From contig BCIH01000004.1 of the NCBI GenBank assembly GCA_002897115.2, positions 1,392,057 through 1,456,056 on the forward strand: DNA of 64,000 bases, written 5' to 3'. The stretch is from Prototheca cutis. Lineage: Eukaryota; Chlorophyta; Trebouxiophyceae; Chlorellales; Chlorellaceae. Of the stretch, positions 13,195 to 26,074 are shown in pieces. A program made the position numbers and the translations under genes. Every line of letters begins with the position of its first letter. Within the stretch, counting starts at the first letter, position 1. The notes below the pieces were generated by a model that was not told the DNA's origin, searched no databases, and was given only the letters and a program-made list of their open reading frames with translations.

Positions 13195-14158
13195 GGCGTG
13201 AGAAAATTCAGAGGTCTCACGCCGTGAGCATGCGACACGGGGTCGGAATGGGTTGGACAGGCTTGAGGCCGTGAGATTAGTCCGTGTGATGTGAGCTGGC
13301 CCTCACATGGGTGCTCCAGCGCGCTCGTTGCCGCGCTTTCCACCTGTCGAGGCTCTCCCATTCAACCGGGCCCTCCGTTTCCCATCCCAGGCCTCCCATA
13401 TGCGGCCCTGAACCACCCCCCGCGCGGTCCGAGCAAGGCCCAGGTGCCGATTGTCTCACTTTTGAAACGCCCAGCGACATGAACTGAGGTCGGAGGACGC
13501 GAGAGGAGTTCCGGAGACCCCTCTGGCGCGGAGAAACAGCGCTTTTGAGGTGAGGGCCTGGTCCATGGTGCGCAGCTGTCCCGGCCTCCTGAGCCCACCA
13601 ACACGCCCTTTCATCTGCTATATATCTTTGTGTGGGTGCCAATCAACTGTTCCGACATGCATGGGGCCTCCCGGATTGCAGTTTCTGCTCTGATGCGTGG
13701 TTTCGGATGCGTGGGCTCGGGATGGCAGGGGGTGTCTGCCGTGTAATCACGACATGGCATCCCCTGGGAATTGTTTTTGTGCGAGCCGGGCGGTGCATTG
13801 TGCATGCACCGCATGATTGTGGCAGTGGGATGAGAATAATCACATGGGATGGCCCTCTGACCGTGCGGATGTAGGGTGTTGGTCGGGCCAACCCGGCGCC
13901 GCCTGTGGGTGTGGGGCCGGACGGAACACCGACAGCTCCAGGCTCCCTGATCAACGGTTACCATGTCACCTTCACCACTTGTAATGGACAATCATGCCCT
14001 CTTGAACACGTGCAGGGGCTGTTTAGTACGCCTCGCGGCACACAACATTAAGAATAAGGAGTCAGGTGAGCCTTCCTGGCAGGACCCCCCCGACCACGGC
14101 GCAGACGGGCATGGCAGCGCTGGCCCGGAGACGAGGTTCTTGATCTCACAGTAAAACG
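13195..14158. promoter_or_regulatory. Shared divergent promoter region (OGDH / EAF1-like)
   Basis: A 964-bp stretch separates the start of the dehydrogenase on the minus strand from the start of the HSA/SANT gene on the plus strand. No coding exon, tRNA or repeat is evident, so it must contain both promoters. No clear TATA box was recognised. Confidence 0.5.
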
Positions 14159-17100
14159 ATGACAGCGGTCCAGTCAGCGGTCGTGGCGGCGGAGGTGGCA
14201 GCGACGCCCGACGGCAGCGCTGCTGCAGGCCCGACCGACGGCGCTGCTGCGCCAGCCGCGGTCCCTCCCGCGGCTGACGGCGACGCAAATGGGGCCGAGT
14301 CCTCAGCCGCGGCCGCTGCCCGGGCTCGTGAGGGCGCGGTGCTTGCCGCGTATGAATGTGTCGGGGGGGTTCGAGCGCTGCTGGCGCGAGCGTACACGCG
14401 CCCCTGCGCCGAGCCGCGCCGCCCGGCGTCTCATCGGGATGCGCTGCTGCACGAGGCGCGGTGGATGGCCTGGGACATGGCGCAGGAGCGGCTGTGGAAG
14501 GGCGCGGCGGCGCTGGCCCTCGCGGCCGAAGTCGCATCTTTGCGCGGCGAGTTTGGGCTGCGGCCGCCGCCCGAGGACTGCCGCGCCGCGCACGACGAGA
14601 TTGCCGTGGCGCGCGCCGCGGCCATCGCAGGCGTGGCCGCCGCGTCGACTAAAAGGTTGTCGGCCACTGCATGCGCCGAGGCAGGCAACGGTCTGTGCCT
14701 CGACCCCGAGGCCGACCCCATCTGGGCTGATCTCTTAGCACCCACCGAGTTAGCGACATCAAATGCGACGAACAATGACTCGGCGCCAGCAACGCCGCCC
14801 AATTGGGACGCGGGCGCGACGGCGCTGGTGTTTGAGACCGGGGATGCCGACCTCCAGCGCGAGCTGGAGGAGCTGCTAGAACGCGAGTCTGTCGAGGCAC
14901 GCATCGAGCGTGAGGGCCGCGAGCGTGCGTACCGCCACGAGCTGGAAGCCGCGCTGGCCTCGCACTTTGCCGCGGTGGGCGAGACGGCCCGGCACGCGTT
15001 GCGCCTGGACGCCGATTTAGCTGGCGGAGGTCTGCTGGGCGCGGGCGCCGGGGGGGCCGTCGGAGCCGAAGCCGACGACGGCGACCTGTACTTGTCCAAG
15101 GCCGGCGGCGCGGCCAACAAGGCACGCAAGGGTGCCGGCGCCGCTGCCAGAAGAGGGGGCTACCTCCTGGCCGACTTTGCCGAGCTGGGCGAGGGGTTCG
15201 ACCTGGGCACGCCTGGCGGGGAACGGTCTTCTGCTGCCGCCGCCGCAAACAAGCGCGGCGCGTCGCGGCAGTACATCGAGGACACGTACCTGCGCAAGCG
15301 CCGGCGCGAACGCTACCGTGACGCCGACGCCGACTACGAGGTCGGACTCGAGTCTGTGCAGGGGCGGTACGGCACGCGCCGTGCAACGGGAGCCCTGGCA
15401 CGGTCGGGGGCCGCACGGCCTGGAGCCGGCGCGCCGGGCGCGCGGCACCTGCACGGTGCGGGTGGCGCGGGGGTTGCGGGCCGGGCCGACGGCGCGGTCG
15501 GGGTGGCTGGGACAGCACAGCGTGCGGGCGGCGGCGGCGGCATGATGCGGCCTCGCGCGCCAGGTGCGCCCACGCCGGGTGCCATCCTCTGGGCCAAGCC
15601 CGAGGATGAGCTCCTGCTTGCCACCGTCCACGAGTTTGGGCTCAACTGGACACTGGTCTCTGAAGTCCTGTCATTGGGCCTGGGGCTCCAGGGCATCCAC
15701 CGACCCCCGGCAGCCTGCAAACAACGCTTTCGCCAACTCACGGTACTGAGTTGGATTCTGTTGGTTCCTGCCGAGTGCCCTGCCTGCCTTGAAGCACGTG
15801 CGCATCCACAGAAGAGTAAAGAAAACTACCCCAAAATGACCCCCTCTTTCCCCCCCAAAATTTGTAGGCACAGGACGCACAGGACTATACGGAGGAGCGG
15901 GCGCTGGCGGCACTGGGCGTGCGACTGTCCAAGGCCGCGGCGCGGGAGCTTTTAGCCGCGGCGCTGCCTGCCCGCGACGAGGCGCTGGCGCGGTGCCTCG
16001 AAGCGCTGACGCAAGTCGGCAGCGCCGCACAGGCGCGGCGGGCAGCGGAGGAGCGCCGCGCCGAGGCCGCGCGGTCGCGGCCGCCGGGCGACGCGCACCC
16101 CAGCCACGCTACGCTGGCCAATGCCGTGCGCACGCAGACCGGGGGGCGGACACTAGCGCCAGCGGACCTGGCCGCCGCCGTCAGCGCGGCCTATGCCACG
16201 CAGGCCAAGCAAGCCGCCGCTTTAGCGGAGCAAGCAAACGCACAGGTTGGCATGGGGAGGTTTGTGTTTTGAGTGGTTGGGGCAAGTGGGGTGAGTGGTG
16301 GAGGAGAGGAAAATGATGTGGTTACTTGGCAGAGCAATAACACATGCCCAAAGACGACGAGCTTGAGCATGTCACAGGAAACAACCTTCACACAAGATCA
16401 ACGAACCCAACACAGGCGGCGGTGGCGGCTGGGAGCGCGACGCCGCAGGCGACTGCCCAGCAGCAGCAGCAGCAACAACAACAACAACAATTCCAGGTTG
16501 GACAGATGCCCGGTGTGGCGTTGCCCGGCGGCATGCCTGCGGCGGCATTGCAACCGCAACAACAGCAGCAGCAGTATGGCTTACCCCGGCCCCCGAGCAT
16601 GGGCCTGGCGCCGCCGGGGGGCATGCCGATGCAGGCGCCTGGGACAGCACAGCCGCTGTCTGCGGACGGACTGCCCGTCGGGAGCAGTCCGCCGCCTATC
16701 CCAGGGCTCCAGCCGCCGGGCGCCGGCCCGGGCCCGCCGGCAAACGGCGGCCTCGCGTCGCCGCAGCGCCCCGCTGGTGCAGGCGCGACGCCGGCACCCG
16801 CGGTCGGGATGCCGCCCAGTACCCAAGCACCTCTTGGGCTGGCGCTGCCGCCGGGCGTGCTGCCGATGACCGCGGCGCAGCAGCAGCAGGCCATGGCCAT
16901 GGGTGGGCCACACACTCCGCCGCCCGGGTTTGGCGTGGGTCAGCCCGGCATGCCGGGCGGTGGGCCGGGTGGAGCGGGAGTGCACGGTGCTCCTGCCGCA
17001 CCGACACCGACGGTCGGTGGTGGGCCTGGGGCAGGTCCAGGGCAGCAGTCCGGCCTTGGGCAGCAGCCGGGCGCGGCCCCGGCCGCTGCCAAGCCCGGCC

Positions 17101-17798
17101 AGCCCCAGATCACGCTGCAGCAGCTCAACCTGATTCTGGCCAGCAACAAGCTGCCGAACGGCCAGCCGCTGAGCGCCGAGATGCGCGAGGCCATCCAGCG
17201 CAAGCGCGATGCATATCTGGGTCAAATGCAGGCGGCCCAGGCGGCAGCCCAGCAGGCGCGGCTGGCACAGATGCAGCAGGCAGCCATGCTGGCCGCACAG
17301 CAAGCACAGCGTGCGGGCGCGCAGGGCGGAGCGGGCACGCCGGGTCCGATGCCGGGCCATGGCCCCGCAGGCGTCGTCCCCGGCGCGCCAGCAGCAACTG
17401 CAGGCACCCCGGCTCCGCCACCGGGCTCGGCGGGCATGCCGGGCACCGACGTGTTTGGCGGCACAGCAGGCAGTGCCCCCGGCATGCTGCCGGGCATGGC
17501 CGGGCCAGGGGCGCTGCAGCTGGGTCTGGGCCCTGGGGGTTTGCTGCCCGCGGGCATGGGCATGGCGCCGGGCGGTCTCCAGCCGGGGATGGGCCTGCCC
17601 CCCGGCGCCGCGGCCATGGCTGCCGCGCAGCAGCAGCTGTTTGCACACCAACTGTTTGCGCACCAGCAGCAGCAGGCCGCGGCCGCGGCAGCGGCCGCGG
17701 GCGCCGGCACGATGCCGGGCGCGGGGCCGCCCGCACCGCAGGCCTCACCAGGGGCGGCACTTCAGAGCGTCGGCGGGCAGGGGCCGAGCATGGGTTAG
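14159..17798 (+). CDS. EAF1: HSA- and SANT-domain protein, EAF1/Vid21-like NuA4 scaffold
   Basis: Exons 14159-15742, 15868-16245 and 16416-17798 join in phase to 1114 residues. An HSA-like helix is near residues 95-135 (HEARWMAWDMAQERLWK), and a SANT/Myb domain near 475-528 (EDELLLATVHEFGLNWTLVS ... CKQRFRQL) is cut by the first intron. This HSA-then-SANT order is that of EAF1, the scaffold of the NuA4 histone acetyltransferase, and of the p400/Domino family without its ATPase. The last third is low-complexity: Gln runs near the exon 3 start, then Gly/Pro/Met-rich repeats (MPG, GMPG) and an Ala/Gln-rich coil. The N terminus is Ala-rich. EAF6, another NuA4 subunit, lies 22 kb away. Assignment rests on domain order; sequence outside the two domains is not diagnostic. 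Confidence 0.7.
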
Positions 17799-18356
17799 TC
17801 GCCGGTTCGCCCCATCCGATTGCCCAGGGGATCGGCAGGGGCCGAGACGCGTGACCCCCTGGACCCGCGCAGTTTTTCCGCCACTGTCCCCACCGTGACT
17901 GTCCGTCCCCTCATCAGGACGTATGGCGGGCCACAACGACAAAGATGTTTTTTGCAGTTGCCGCTTGACCACAAGTCACCGCGCGGCCCCAGCGCTTTGC
18001 TTCCTTGTGCGCTGGCGCTCCTCCTCTGCTGCTGTGATAGACACGTACGAGAGTGATCCCTGATCATAAGAGTGGCAGTACATGCGCACTGGGGGGTGCC
18101 CCAGAAAGTTCTCGACAATGGGAGAGCCGTCGGGGTGGGAACCAGCGCCGGCCCAGCCCAACCAGTGCCCTCAAACCAAACATGACGATCGCCTCGCGCA
18201 TACTACTGCACGCTGACATGGCCGTCGCCTCGCGCACCTTTCATGCACAATCCAATTACAATACATTCTGGGCTGTGAAATAGGCGAGGTGGAGAAATCA
18301 TGGATTGATCGCGGTGCAGGACCTGGGTGGAGATCACTTGTGCCCGGCCTGTGGCG
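17799..18356. other. Intergenic between two plus-strand genes
   Basis: This 558-bp stretch should hold the 3' UTR of the EAF1-like gene and the nicastrin promoter. No additional coding segment or structured RNA was recognised. Confidence 0.5.
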
Positions 18357-21300
18357 ATGGCCCGGCACGCCACCCTGCTGCGCTCTTTCCTGGTCCTAGC
18401 GGTCGGCATTACCACCGCATGGGCACACCCTGCTTTGCACGTGCGCACGGCCAAGGATCTGGCCCACGCCCTGTTTCACGAGGTGCAAGCAGACGCCTGC
18501 GTGCGGCTGCTGCACCGGAATGGCACGGTAGGCTGCGCCAGCCCGGGGCCCGGCCCCGTGCAGGGCCCGCTCCTGGACCTGAGGAACAACTCCATTGACG
18601 TGTTGCAATTGGATGACAGCACACGTGAGAACTGCTGCATGAAACAGGGGGGGATTGAGCGTTGCCCTGCACGAACACCCAGACGGCCACAGGCAGTTCC
18701 TCTGGTGCATGCATGCATGCGCCAGGAGTGTGACGGGCGAATGACTTGATTCTTCTCATCAAGTCATGGGACCCAGTGCCAAAAGCTAGAGCCCATTCTA
18801 ACACACCCCCCCCCCCCCTTTCCATGCCCACAGGCGGCAGCGTGGCTGTCGTGGATGCAGCAAATGTGGACGCCTTTCTCTCCCATTGTCTGGCAAATGC
18901 CAGCCTTGCCAGGCACTGGACCGCGGTGCTGGCAGTGGTCTCCAACGGCACGGTGCCGTCGCAGAACCCGCTGCCGTTCTGGGGCAGCATGGCCCTGGTG
19001 GGCGGCGCAGGTGGCAGCGCTTGGAACCCCGCGGGCACGGGGTCTGCAGCAAAGCCGTTGCCATTCCCGGCGTTTTTCGTGTCTGGCGCCGATGCCGATG
19101 CTGTGATTCAGGGAAGCAAGGAAAACACCGCGCGAAGGTCGACACGCTCCCCCGCGCAACATGCGCGGCTCGCGGCGCCCATGCAGACTGGCCCGGGCTC
19201 GAATTCCATCACTTGCATCCCCGCACGCCGGTGTCTCCCCGTGGGCGGGCACACCGTGTTTGCCATGCTCCCGGGTGGCGGCGGTGGGCATGGTCCTGGT
19301 GGTGATCCAGCGAACACCGCTGGCAGCCCGGCTGCCAGCCCCACCAACACAGCACCGGTGGTGCTGGCCGCTCGGCAGGACGGGGCTTCCCTGTTCCACA
19401 CTGCAGCATCAGGGGCAGACAGCCCCGCGTCGGGCCTCGTAGCTGTGCTGGCCGCGTTTCGGGGCCTGGGCAGGTGGCGCGACGTGCAAGGAATCAGTGG
19501 GCGAGCCCCGCTGCCGGCGACCGCCCGGCCTATTGTCGTTCTGACACTGGCCGGTGAGACCTGGGGCTCATTGGGCAGCAAGAGGCTGCTGTACGAGGCC
19601 TCTGCAGCTGGTGGTGCTTCGCCGCACCTCGCGCCCTTTGCATCGGCCCCCGCGGCGTTGGTGGAAGTGGACGCCATTGGTCGGCCGGTCAATGGGACGA
19701 CGCTGTTTCTTCATGGTGCTGGCGGGACGGACACGCTGCGCATGCTGGGGGCCTCTGTGGTCTCCGGGCTGCAGTTTGCCAACGCCACCACGCAAGGTTG
19801 TTGGCGTGAGGCATCCAAGGGTTTAGGAGTTGCTTTTGCGGGCACTTGCGAGGGTGTGTTTGACCCCATCTGCAGCGTCAGTTGTGAAAACGAGCCTTTG
19901 CCCCCTTCAGCCCCGCCATCACCATCATCAACAATGACGATGCAGGCTTGCCGCCGCATGCCGCGGCACGGTCCTTTGAACGCCTGTTTGGGGACCAGCA
20001 GAAGGAAGCCGTGTTTATGGCCGATTATGAAGCAGCGATGGCAGCAGACACCGGCACGCCACACGATGCCATTGCCACCCTGGACAAGAGTGCCGTGGCC
20101 AGGGCCGCTGCGGCGGTGGCTGCAGCCGCCGCGCGGCTGGCTGGCTGGGTGGACGCCGACGGCGCCGACGCTGCGATGACAAGCGCCCAACTCCCGGACG
20201 AGCTGGAGATGGCCGAGTACGTTGCAGAGCTGCTGCCTTGCCTAGAGGACCTGGGGTGTGACCTGGGCCGGCAGTTGCTGGGAGTCGTCGAGGCGGAAGC
20301 TGCGGGCGGGTGGCAAGCCGGCTACCCAGGCATCCTCCGCACCATCACCAAAGGTTTGTGCTAAAGTTACCGTGATTTGTCTCTTTTGTGTCGAACAGCT
20401 TTTTGCTGATGGTGGTGGTGGTGATGGTGGTGGGGGATCTGTCGTGTGGATGGTTGATGCCGCCTGTAGCACCATCCACACACCAGTGACACAAGACCAG
20501 ATGGTCCTAAATTCCGATGTTCACAGAGCCTCAGGCCCAGGACCCTGCGGCCAAGAGCCCCCGTGCGCGGTTTCTGTTTGCCTACGCCGCATATGCGGCC
20601 GCCGGGCGGGGTGCGCCGGGGACTGGTGGGGCCGCCGTGGCACCCGATGCGGCATCAACGTTGGCCTCTGGCCCCGCCGCCCAGCCGTGCACTGCAGACA
20701 CCGAGCTCCAGTGCCCCGGCGGCGGTGTTTGCGTCGGCCCACTCAACAGCGCAAGCACAGGGCACAGGTGCAGAGATTATTTATTTAATTTTTTTGGGGG
20801 GGGACTGATCTGGATGATGGGAAGATTATAACACTTCCTCAAGACATCACTGCGCGGGGGGAGGGGGCTGTTACCTCCAGATCCCTCCCCTCACACACAC
20901 ATGTGCACGCGCCCAAAATATCCACAGGGAGCAGCGTGGCGTGGGAGAGTGCCTGAACGTCACTGCAGGGTTTGTGCCGGCGTACCCGACGGCGCTGGCC
21001 TGCGAGGGTTGCGACGGTTCCCGAGCCGAGGGCAAGGGCTGGACGCTCACAGACGCCGCCCGGACTTGGTAAGTTTTCTTCTGTCTTTCTTTATTGTGTC
21101 TCTTAGGGATTGAGGTGTGTTGGCTGGTTTTGGTCGATGCTTGACAATCTCACGTCTTGACAACCCCCCCCACCTGCCCCCACACACAACACAGGGAGGC
21201 CAAGTATGACTGGCCGGAGGAAGACGTTTGGACCGAGAGCAATTGGCCGGCCGGGACGCCCTGGGTCAAATTGCTTCTGGTCGAGTCGGCGGCTCGGGAG

Positions 21301-21414
21301 CGCGCGGTGCTGGTGGCGGGGATCCTGGTGGCGGCGGCCTCGGTGGCAGCCACGATGGCCGTGCAGTGGGTCTGGCGAAAAAAGGGTGCCCCGCTCCCTA
21401 CCGAACCAACCTGA
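18357..21414 (+). CDS. NCSTN: Nicastrin, gamma-secretase subunit
   Basis: Exons 18357-18624, 18834-19796, 19946-20353, 20527-20767, 20928-21068 and 21195-21414 join in phase to about 746 residues. The start gives a signal peptide (LLRSFLVLAVGITTAWA). CVRLLHRNGTVGC is the conserved nicastrin N-terminal cystine segment. The M28-peptidase-like core shows VVLAARQDGASLF and VLTLAGETWGSLGSKRLLYE. Close to the end is one transmembrane helix (VLVAGILVAAASVAATMAV) with a short basic tail, giving the single-pass type I topology. Nicastrin gates substrate entry to the presenilin protease in the endomembrane system. The region around residues 180-240 is Gly/Pro-rich and unusually long, and an unrecognised intron there is possible. 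The exon 3 acceptor was chosen by phase. Confidence 0.85.
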
Positions 21415-21644
21415 TGTGCCTTCTTTCTTTCGTGACCAAATACCAATTCTGTTGAGCGTCGAGTCTGGACATGTCGGAGTGGAGTGCAAGCGGGAAAGAG
21501 CAAGGAGGGGGTGGCGCGGCAAGGGAGTCCAGTGCGTGGTTGGCAGCCAGTGTGCAGGCACGGTGCCGAACACAGCGACCAGTTCACCCCATGCGTGACG
21601 GGGCCATCCACCGCACACCCAAGAAAAAAATTAAGATGCAAAAC
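21415..21644. other. Convergent 3' intergenic spacer
   Basis: A 230-bp spacer between the nicastrin stop (plus strand) and the TIM14 stop (minus strand). It holds only the two 3' UTRs. Confidence 0.5.
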
Positions 21645-22330
<686 letters not shown>

Positions 22331-22738
22331 GTCTGGAACACTTGTTCACGACCAACAGCGACTCCAGCCAAGTGGTGAAGCAGGCGGCAGATTATCCCAA
22401 TGCAATTTCACAAATTTCAATGTCGAATAATCCATGCTACTTTCCGCATGCGGTGAAGCCATTCCTTTGGCTCTATTTCAGAAGCGCCCCGGTCTCTGCG
22501 AGGAGTGGAGAGGCCTCGTTACGTAAGCCACTGCCGTGGCTCGTGCGGTGCGCGCAGACTGGAGTCGATTTGATCAATAGTGCTGATCATTGGCCAGGAC
22601 ACATGAGACAGCCACACGCCGTGTTGTGTATACATGAAAATTCGGGTCCATCTCGCAAGCTTCTGGGGGCCGTGACATCTCAAGTGCTCTGGCCTCTGCC
22701 AGTGGTCTGCGGTGCAGTGCTCGACCCGGGGAGGTCCG
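22331..22738. promoter_or_regulatory. Divergent promoter, TIM14 / CMC1-like
   Basis: A 408-bp region separates two genes for small mitochondrial proteins transcribed away from each other, suggesting a shared promoter for co-expression. No specific motif was identified. Confidence 0.5.
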
Positions 22739-23352
22739 ATGGCTGAGCTTGATGTGCCCAAGAAGACTGAAGAAGGTCTGCGGGTTTGGGTGATGGAGGT
22801 GGGGATCTTTGCCGGCCCAGGTTGTGGGCAGCATGGCGTTGCCCAGGGCTATAGACCTGGCTGGCTCCGCTGGCAAGCTCACACCCCCAACTCACCACAA
22901 CACCGCATCCTGCCGCACGGATGCCACGCAGCACTGTTCTACCGGTTGAAGAAGAGGGGTTTTGAGCAGTGCAAGGAGATCGGCAAGGCCTATGCGGATT
23001 GCTGCGCAGGCAGGACTGTCTCAATGGCATGGGCCTGCCGGGACGAGATGAAGGCTTACAACTTCTGCATGTCCCAGCAGTGAGTGTGCGGTGGTAGGCC
23101 AGCCCTGCGGGGGTGATCCGAGGGGGGATGCTCTGCTCAACTGAATCATGTCAGCCGGGTCCCATAAACATCAAGGATGCTGCCAAAGGAGTGGTGCATG
23201 ATGGCCGTCAGTTGGACGGTAGTGCGGCCCCCCCCCAAAGAAACCCACCCACCCACTACAGCACGAGTCAACTTGACATCTTGAAACGGCGATGGGTGGA
23301 TGCGGGGCGGCCAACAAACCCAGACTGGGACACTCTGCTAGCAGGGCTTTGA
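22739..23352 (+). CDS. CMC1: CMC1-family twin CX9C mitochondrial assembly protein
   Basis: Exons 22739-22775, 22932-23079 and 23262-23352 join in phase to 91 residues. The sequence has two CX9C motifs (CKEIGKAYADC and CRDEMKAYNFC) separated by CAGRTVSMAWA, the coiled-coil-helix fold of intermembrane-space proteins oxidised by Mia40. The preceding LKKRGFEQ and following LKRRWVDAGRP match the CMC1/COX-assembly type, which handles copper and stabilises COX1 in complex IV assembly. The first 12 residues (start AELDVPKKTEE) come from a short exon. Reading through the first intron stays open, but splicing restores the family spacing. The protein probably lacks a cleavable presequence. Confidence 0.85.
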
Positions 23353-23791
23353 GCATATTTTTGTCCCCGGTGGGTAGGCAGAGCAGCATCTGTCCGAGAG
23401 CCATCCCCTGAGTGGCCGCCGGCAATGGTGCCACGAGACTGACTGTGCCCCATTACTGTTTTCTCCTCTCTCCTGGATACGTATGTCTGTGTGGCCTAGA
23501 ATTCATGCAGAGGATTCATTGAGCAATAGCTGTGCGCACCTCCGGAGACCGTGCTTCAAAACAGGGGGCTGGGGTGGGGCCCAAAAGGGAGTGGACCGCC
23601 AAAGGATCATGCATTCTCAGGGGAGCACAATGGACACGACGACATGCTTGGGAAAGGCTTAGCTCTTTCAAGGGTTCTTTCAATTTCATTGCGGCCACGA
23701 GTTTTCTAATTCTGCAGGGTCGTCAAGAAGCTGGCGCTCCCCCTGTCGAGGGGTGGCCAGGTGCTGGGCCAGGGGTTGGACCCCACCATGC
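23353..23791. other. Convergent intergenic, nothing recognised
   Basis: A 439-bp stretch between convergent stops. It should contain the 3' UTRs only. I see no gene, tRNA or repeat. Confidence 0.5.
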
Positions 23792-24539
23792 TCACTCGCA
23801 CTTGGTGGGGGTTGGTGTGCCCTTCTTTCTTCTGTTGGCCGGCCTCTGCCCCGGAGTGGGCGGAGGAGTGGTGGTGGTTTGTGGGCTGTCCTCTCCTGCC
23901 AGCATCTCGCTCCTGCCGTTAGACTCCTCCAACGCTCGTAGTGCCTGCGGTGCGGTCGGGCGCCGAGGGGGGTGGGAAACACGGATTCTTCTCCACGCAA
24001 CAGATCCTGCGTCCGCATTGATGTCGGTCGACAATAATAAGCAGCATTCCATAGCAAACCAGATCATGCGGCCTCACCTGCAACTCCATTGCCTCGCGAG
24101 CTGCACGCTGCAGCTTGCCAGAGCCTGCATGGTGTGGTCAGGCGTATGGCTCCAGTCAGTGCGCTGCTCCACAATGTGTGGTAGAACTCATTTCCCAGAA
24201 ACCAGGTCAATCCTACAATCATGTTGAACATCAACGCCGGCCAGCAACATCGTAACCAGCGTGGGTACCTGGTGGTCTGCCGGGCTTGCGCTTGACCACG
24301 CCAGATTGACTCTGGGGCACCACGGGCCCCGACGGCTGGGGGTGTTTGCGCGGCCGGCCACGCTTCTTGGGCTCCTGGGGCAGGGCGGCCGTCATCGTGA
24401 CCTCCCCATTCTCCCCAGTCCATTCAGGCACGCTCACAACAACCGGTTCTATTTTTTCCATGGGCATCTCCATGGGTAGGAGTGGGTGCTTGCGGGGTCG
24501 TCCGGGCCCACGCTTAACTGCGGCAGGCCCAGCGGACAT
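23792..24539 (-). CDS. AT-hook DNA-binding protein, three hooks
   Basis: Exons 24539-24269, 24124-24078 and 23944-23792 join in phase to 156 residues. Three AT-hook cores are present: KRGPGRPRKHP near residue 10, KKRGRPRKHP near 60 and KRKPGRPPG near 87, the last completed across the first splice junction. After them come a predicted helix (GKLQRAAREAMELQALRALE) and a Thr/Pro-rich basic tail. AT hooks bind the minor groove of AT-rich DNA, so a chromatin architectural or HMGA-like role in the nucleus is likely. No other domain is visible. The exon 3 acceptor at 23944 continues the helix; a nearby upstream AG would give another frame. Confidence 0.65.
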
Positions 24540-24865
24540 GGCTCTTTCCCGGCTCACCAGCCACCCATTGCGCAAGTTGTGCCAAGCAATGAGTGTTAAC
24601 AACAAGGAAAATTTTATGCAAATTATTGCAGGATTGCTTTCTGGTGGCCTACGCCTTGTACGGTCAAGGCGCTTCGAGGGCCTGCAGATCTTCCCTCCAG
24701 CAGCACCATTTTGGGTCGGGGCCGGGGCAAAAGCGTCAAAATCCAAAAAAAATGGTCGGCATTGGTGGGCATTGGGGACCCAGGGGGAGTGCATCGATGG
24801 GCTTGGCTTGGATTCATTTCCCCTTTACAGCAATTCTAAGTCATCTAAAAAACAATTTCGTGACC
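24540..24865. promoter_or_regulatory. Divergent promoter, AT-hook gene / ALDH22
   Basis: A 326-bp region between two divergent ATGs must serve both genes. It contains short A-rich stretches but no identifiable TATA box. Confidence 0.4.
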
Positions 24866-25898
24866 ATGATCACGGCACTGGTGGAGGGCTGGGCCTTGCC
24901 GGCTCTAGCGCTGGCCGCCGTCCTGGCACTGCTGGCCTGGGTTCGCCGCGTGCCCATTCCCAGCCTGGACGTCCGGTCTGACGGTAGGCATGCGTCACTG
25001 CTTGCTGCATCAGCTGTTTGCACATGATAATGTGGCGATTCACATCCCTGCTGCGTCTTTCTGCCCCGTAGATGTGCAGCAGCGTCTGCCAGCCAAGGCA
25101 GACAGTGCCCACACCATCCGATGCTACGATCCGGCAACGTTTGAAGAGTTTGGCTACGCCCACGCCATGTCTGCGGCCGAGGTATGTAAAGAGGTTGTCT
25201 GGATCGAGATTGGCTGGCTGTAAGAGAGGTGCTAGGGGGGAGCCTTGTGTGCCTCGGCGATGACCTGGCGTGCCCGGATGCCGCACAATCTTGGATAGTG
25301 ATCCTGGTGCATTACATAAGATCGAGGTCTTTCATCACCATGAATCTCATGATTATCCACGCATTGTAATCCATGAAAAACAGGTGCAAGAGGCCATCGC
25401 CAAGGCTAAGGCAGCCAGCAAGGTGCGTGGGGTGGGATTGGTGGATAGCAAGGCCTTGGGGACATGGCAGTGCTCTGTGTCGACATGCAGCTGTCGTTAA
25501 GGAATTATACTGTATCTTGGATGACTGTCCGACTCCAAGCGTGATCCACACCCTGCTGATTTCCATGCCTGGCTTCCCAGATCTGGCGGAAGTCCGGCTT
25601 TGGCCAGCGCCGGCTGCTGCTCCAGACCCTGCTCAAATACATCGTGGAGAACCAGGAGGCCATCTGCAGGCAAGCTGCTTGTTGGCGTTTGGTGCTCAGT
25701 TTTCCTGTTGAATTTCTGGTGCAACCCTGGACTCACAGGCACACTCCTCTCCAACAACAGGGTTTCGGCTCGGGATTCGGGGAAACCGCTGGTGGACGCC
25801 GCATTCGGCGAGGTGCTGGGCACGTGCGAGAAGATCTGGTGGCTATGCAAGGAGGGGGAGCACTACCTCAAGCCCGACCACCGCTCCGCCGGGTTCAT

Positions 25899-25984
<86 letters not shown>

Positions 25985-26014
25985 CATGTGTTCATGTGTG
26001 TGTGTTCATGTGTT

Positions 26015-26074
<60 letters not shown>

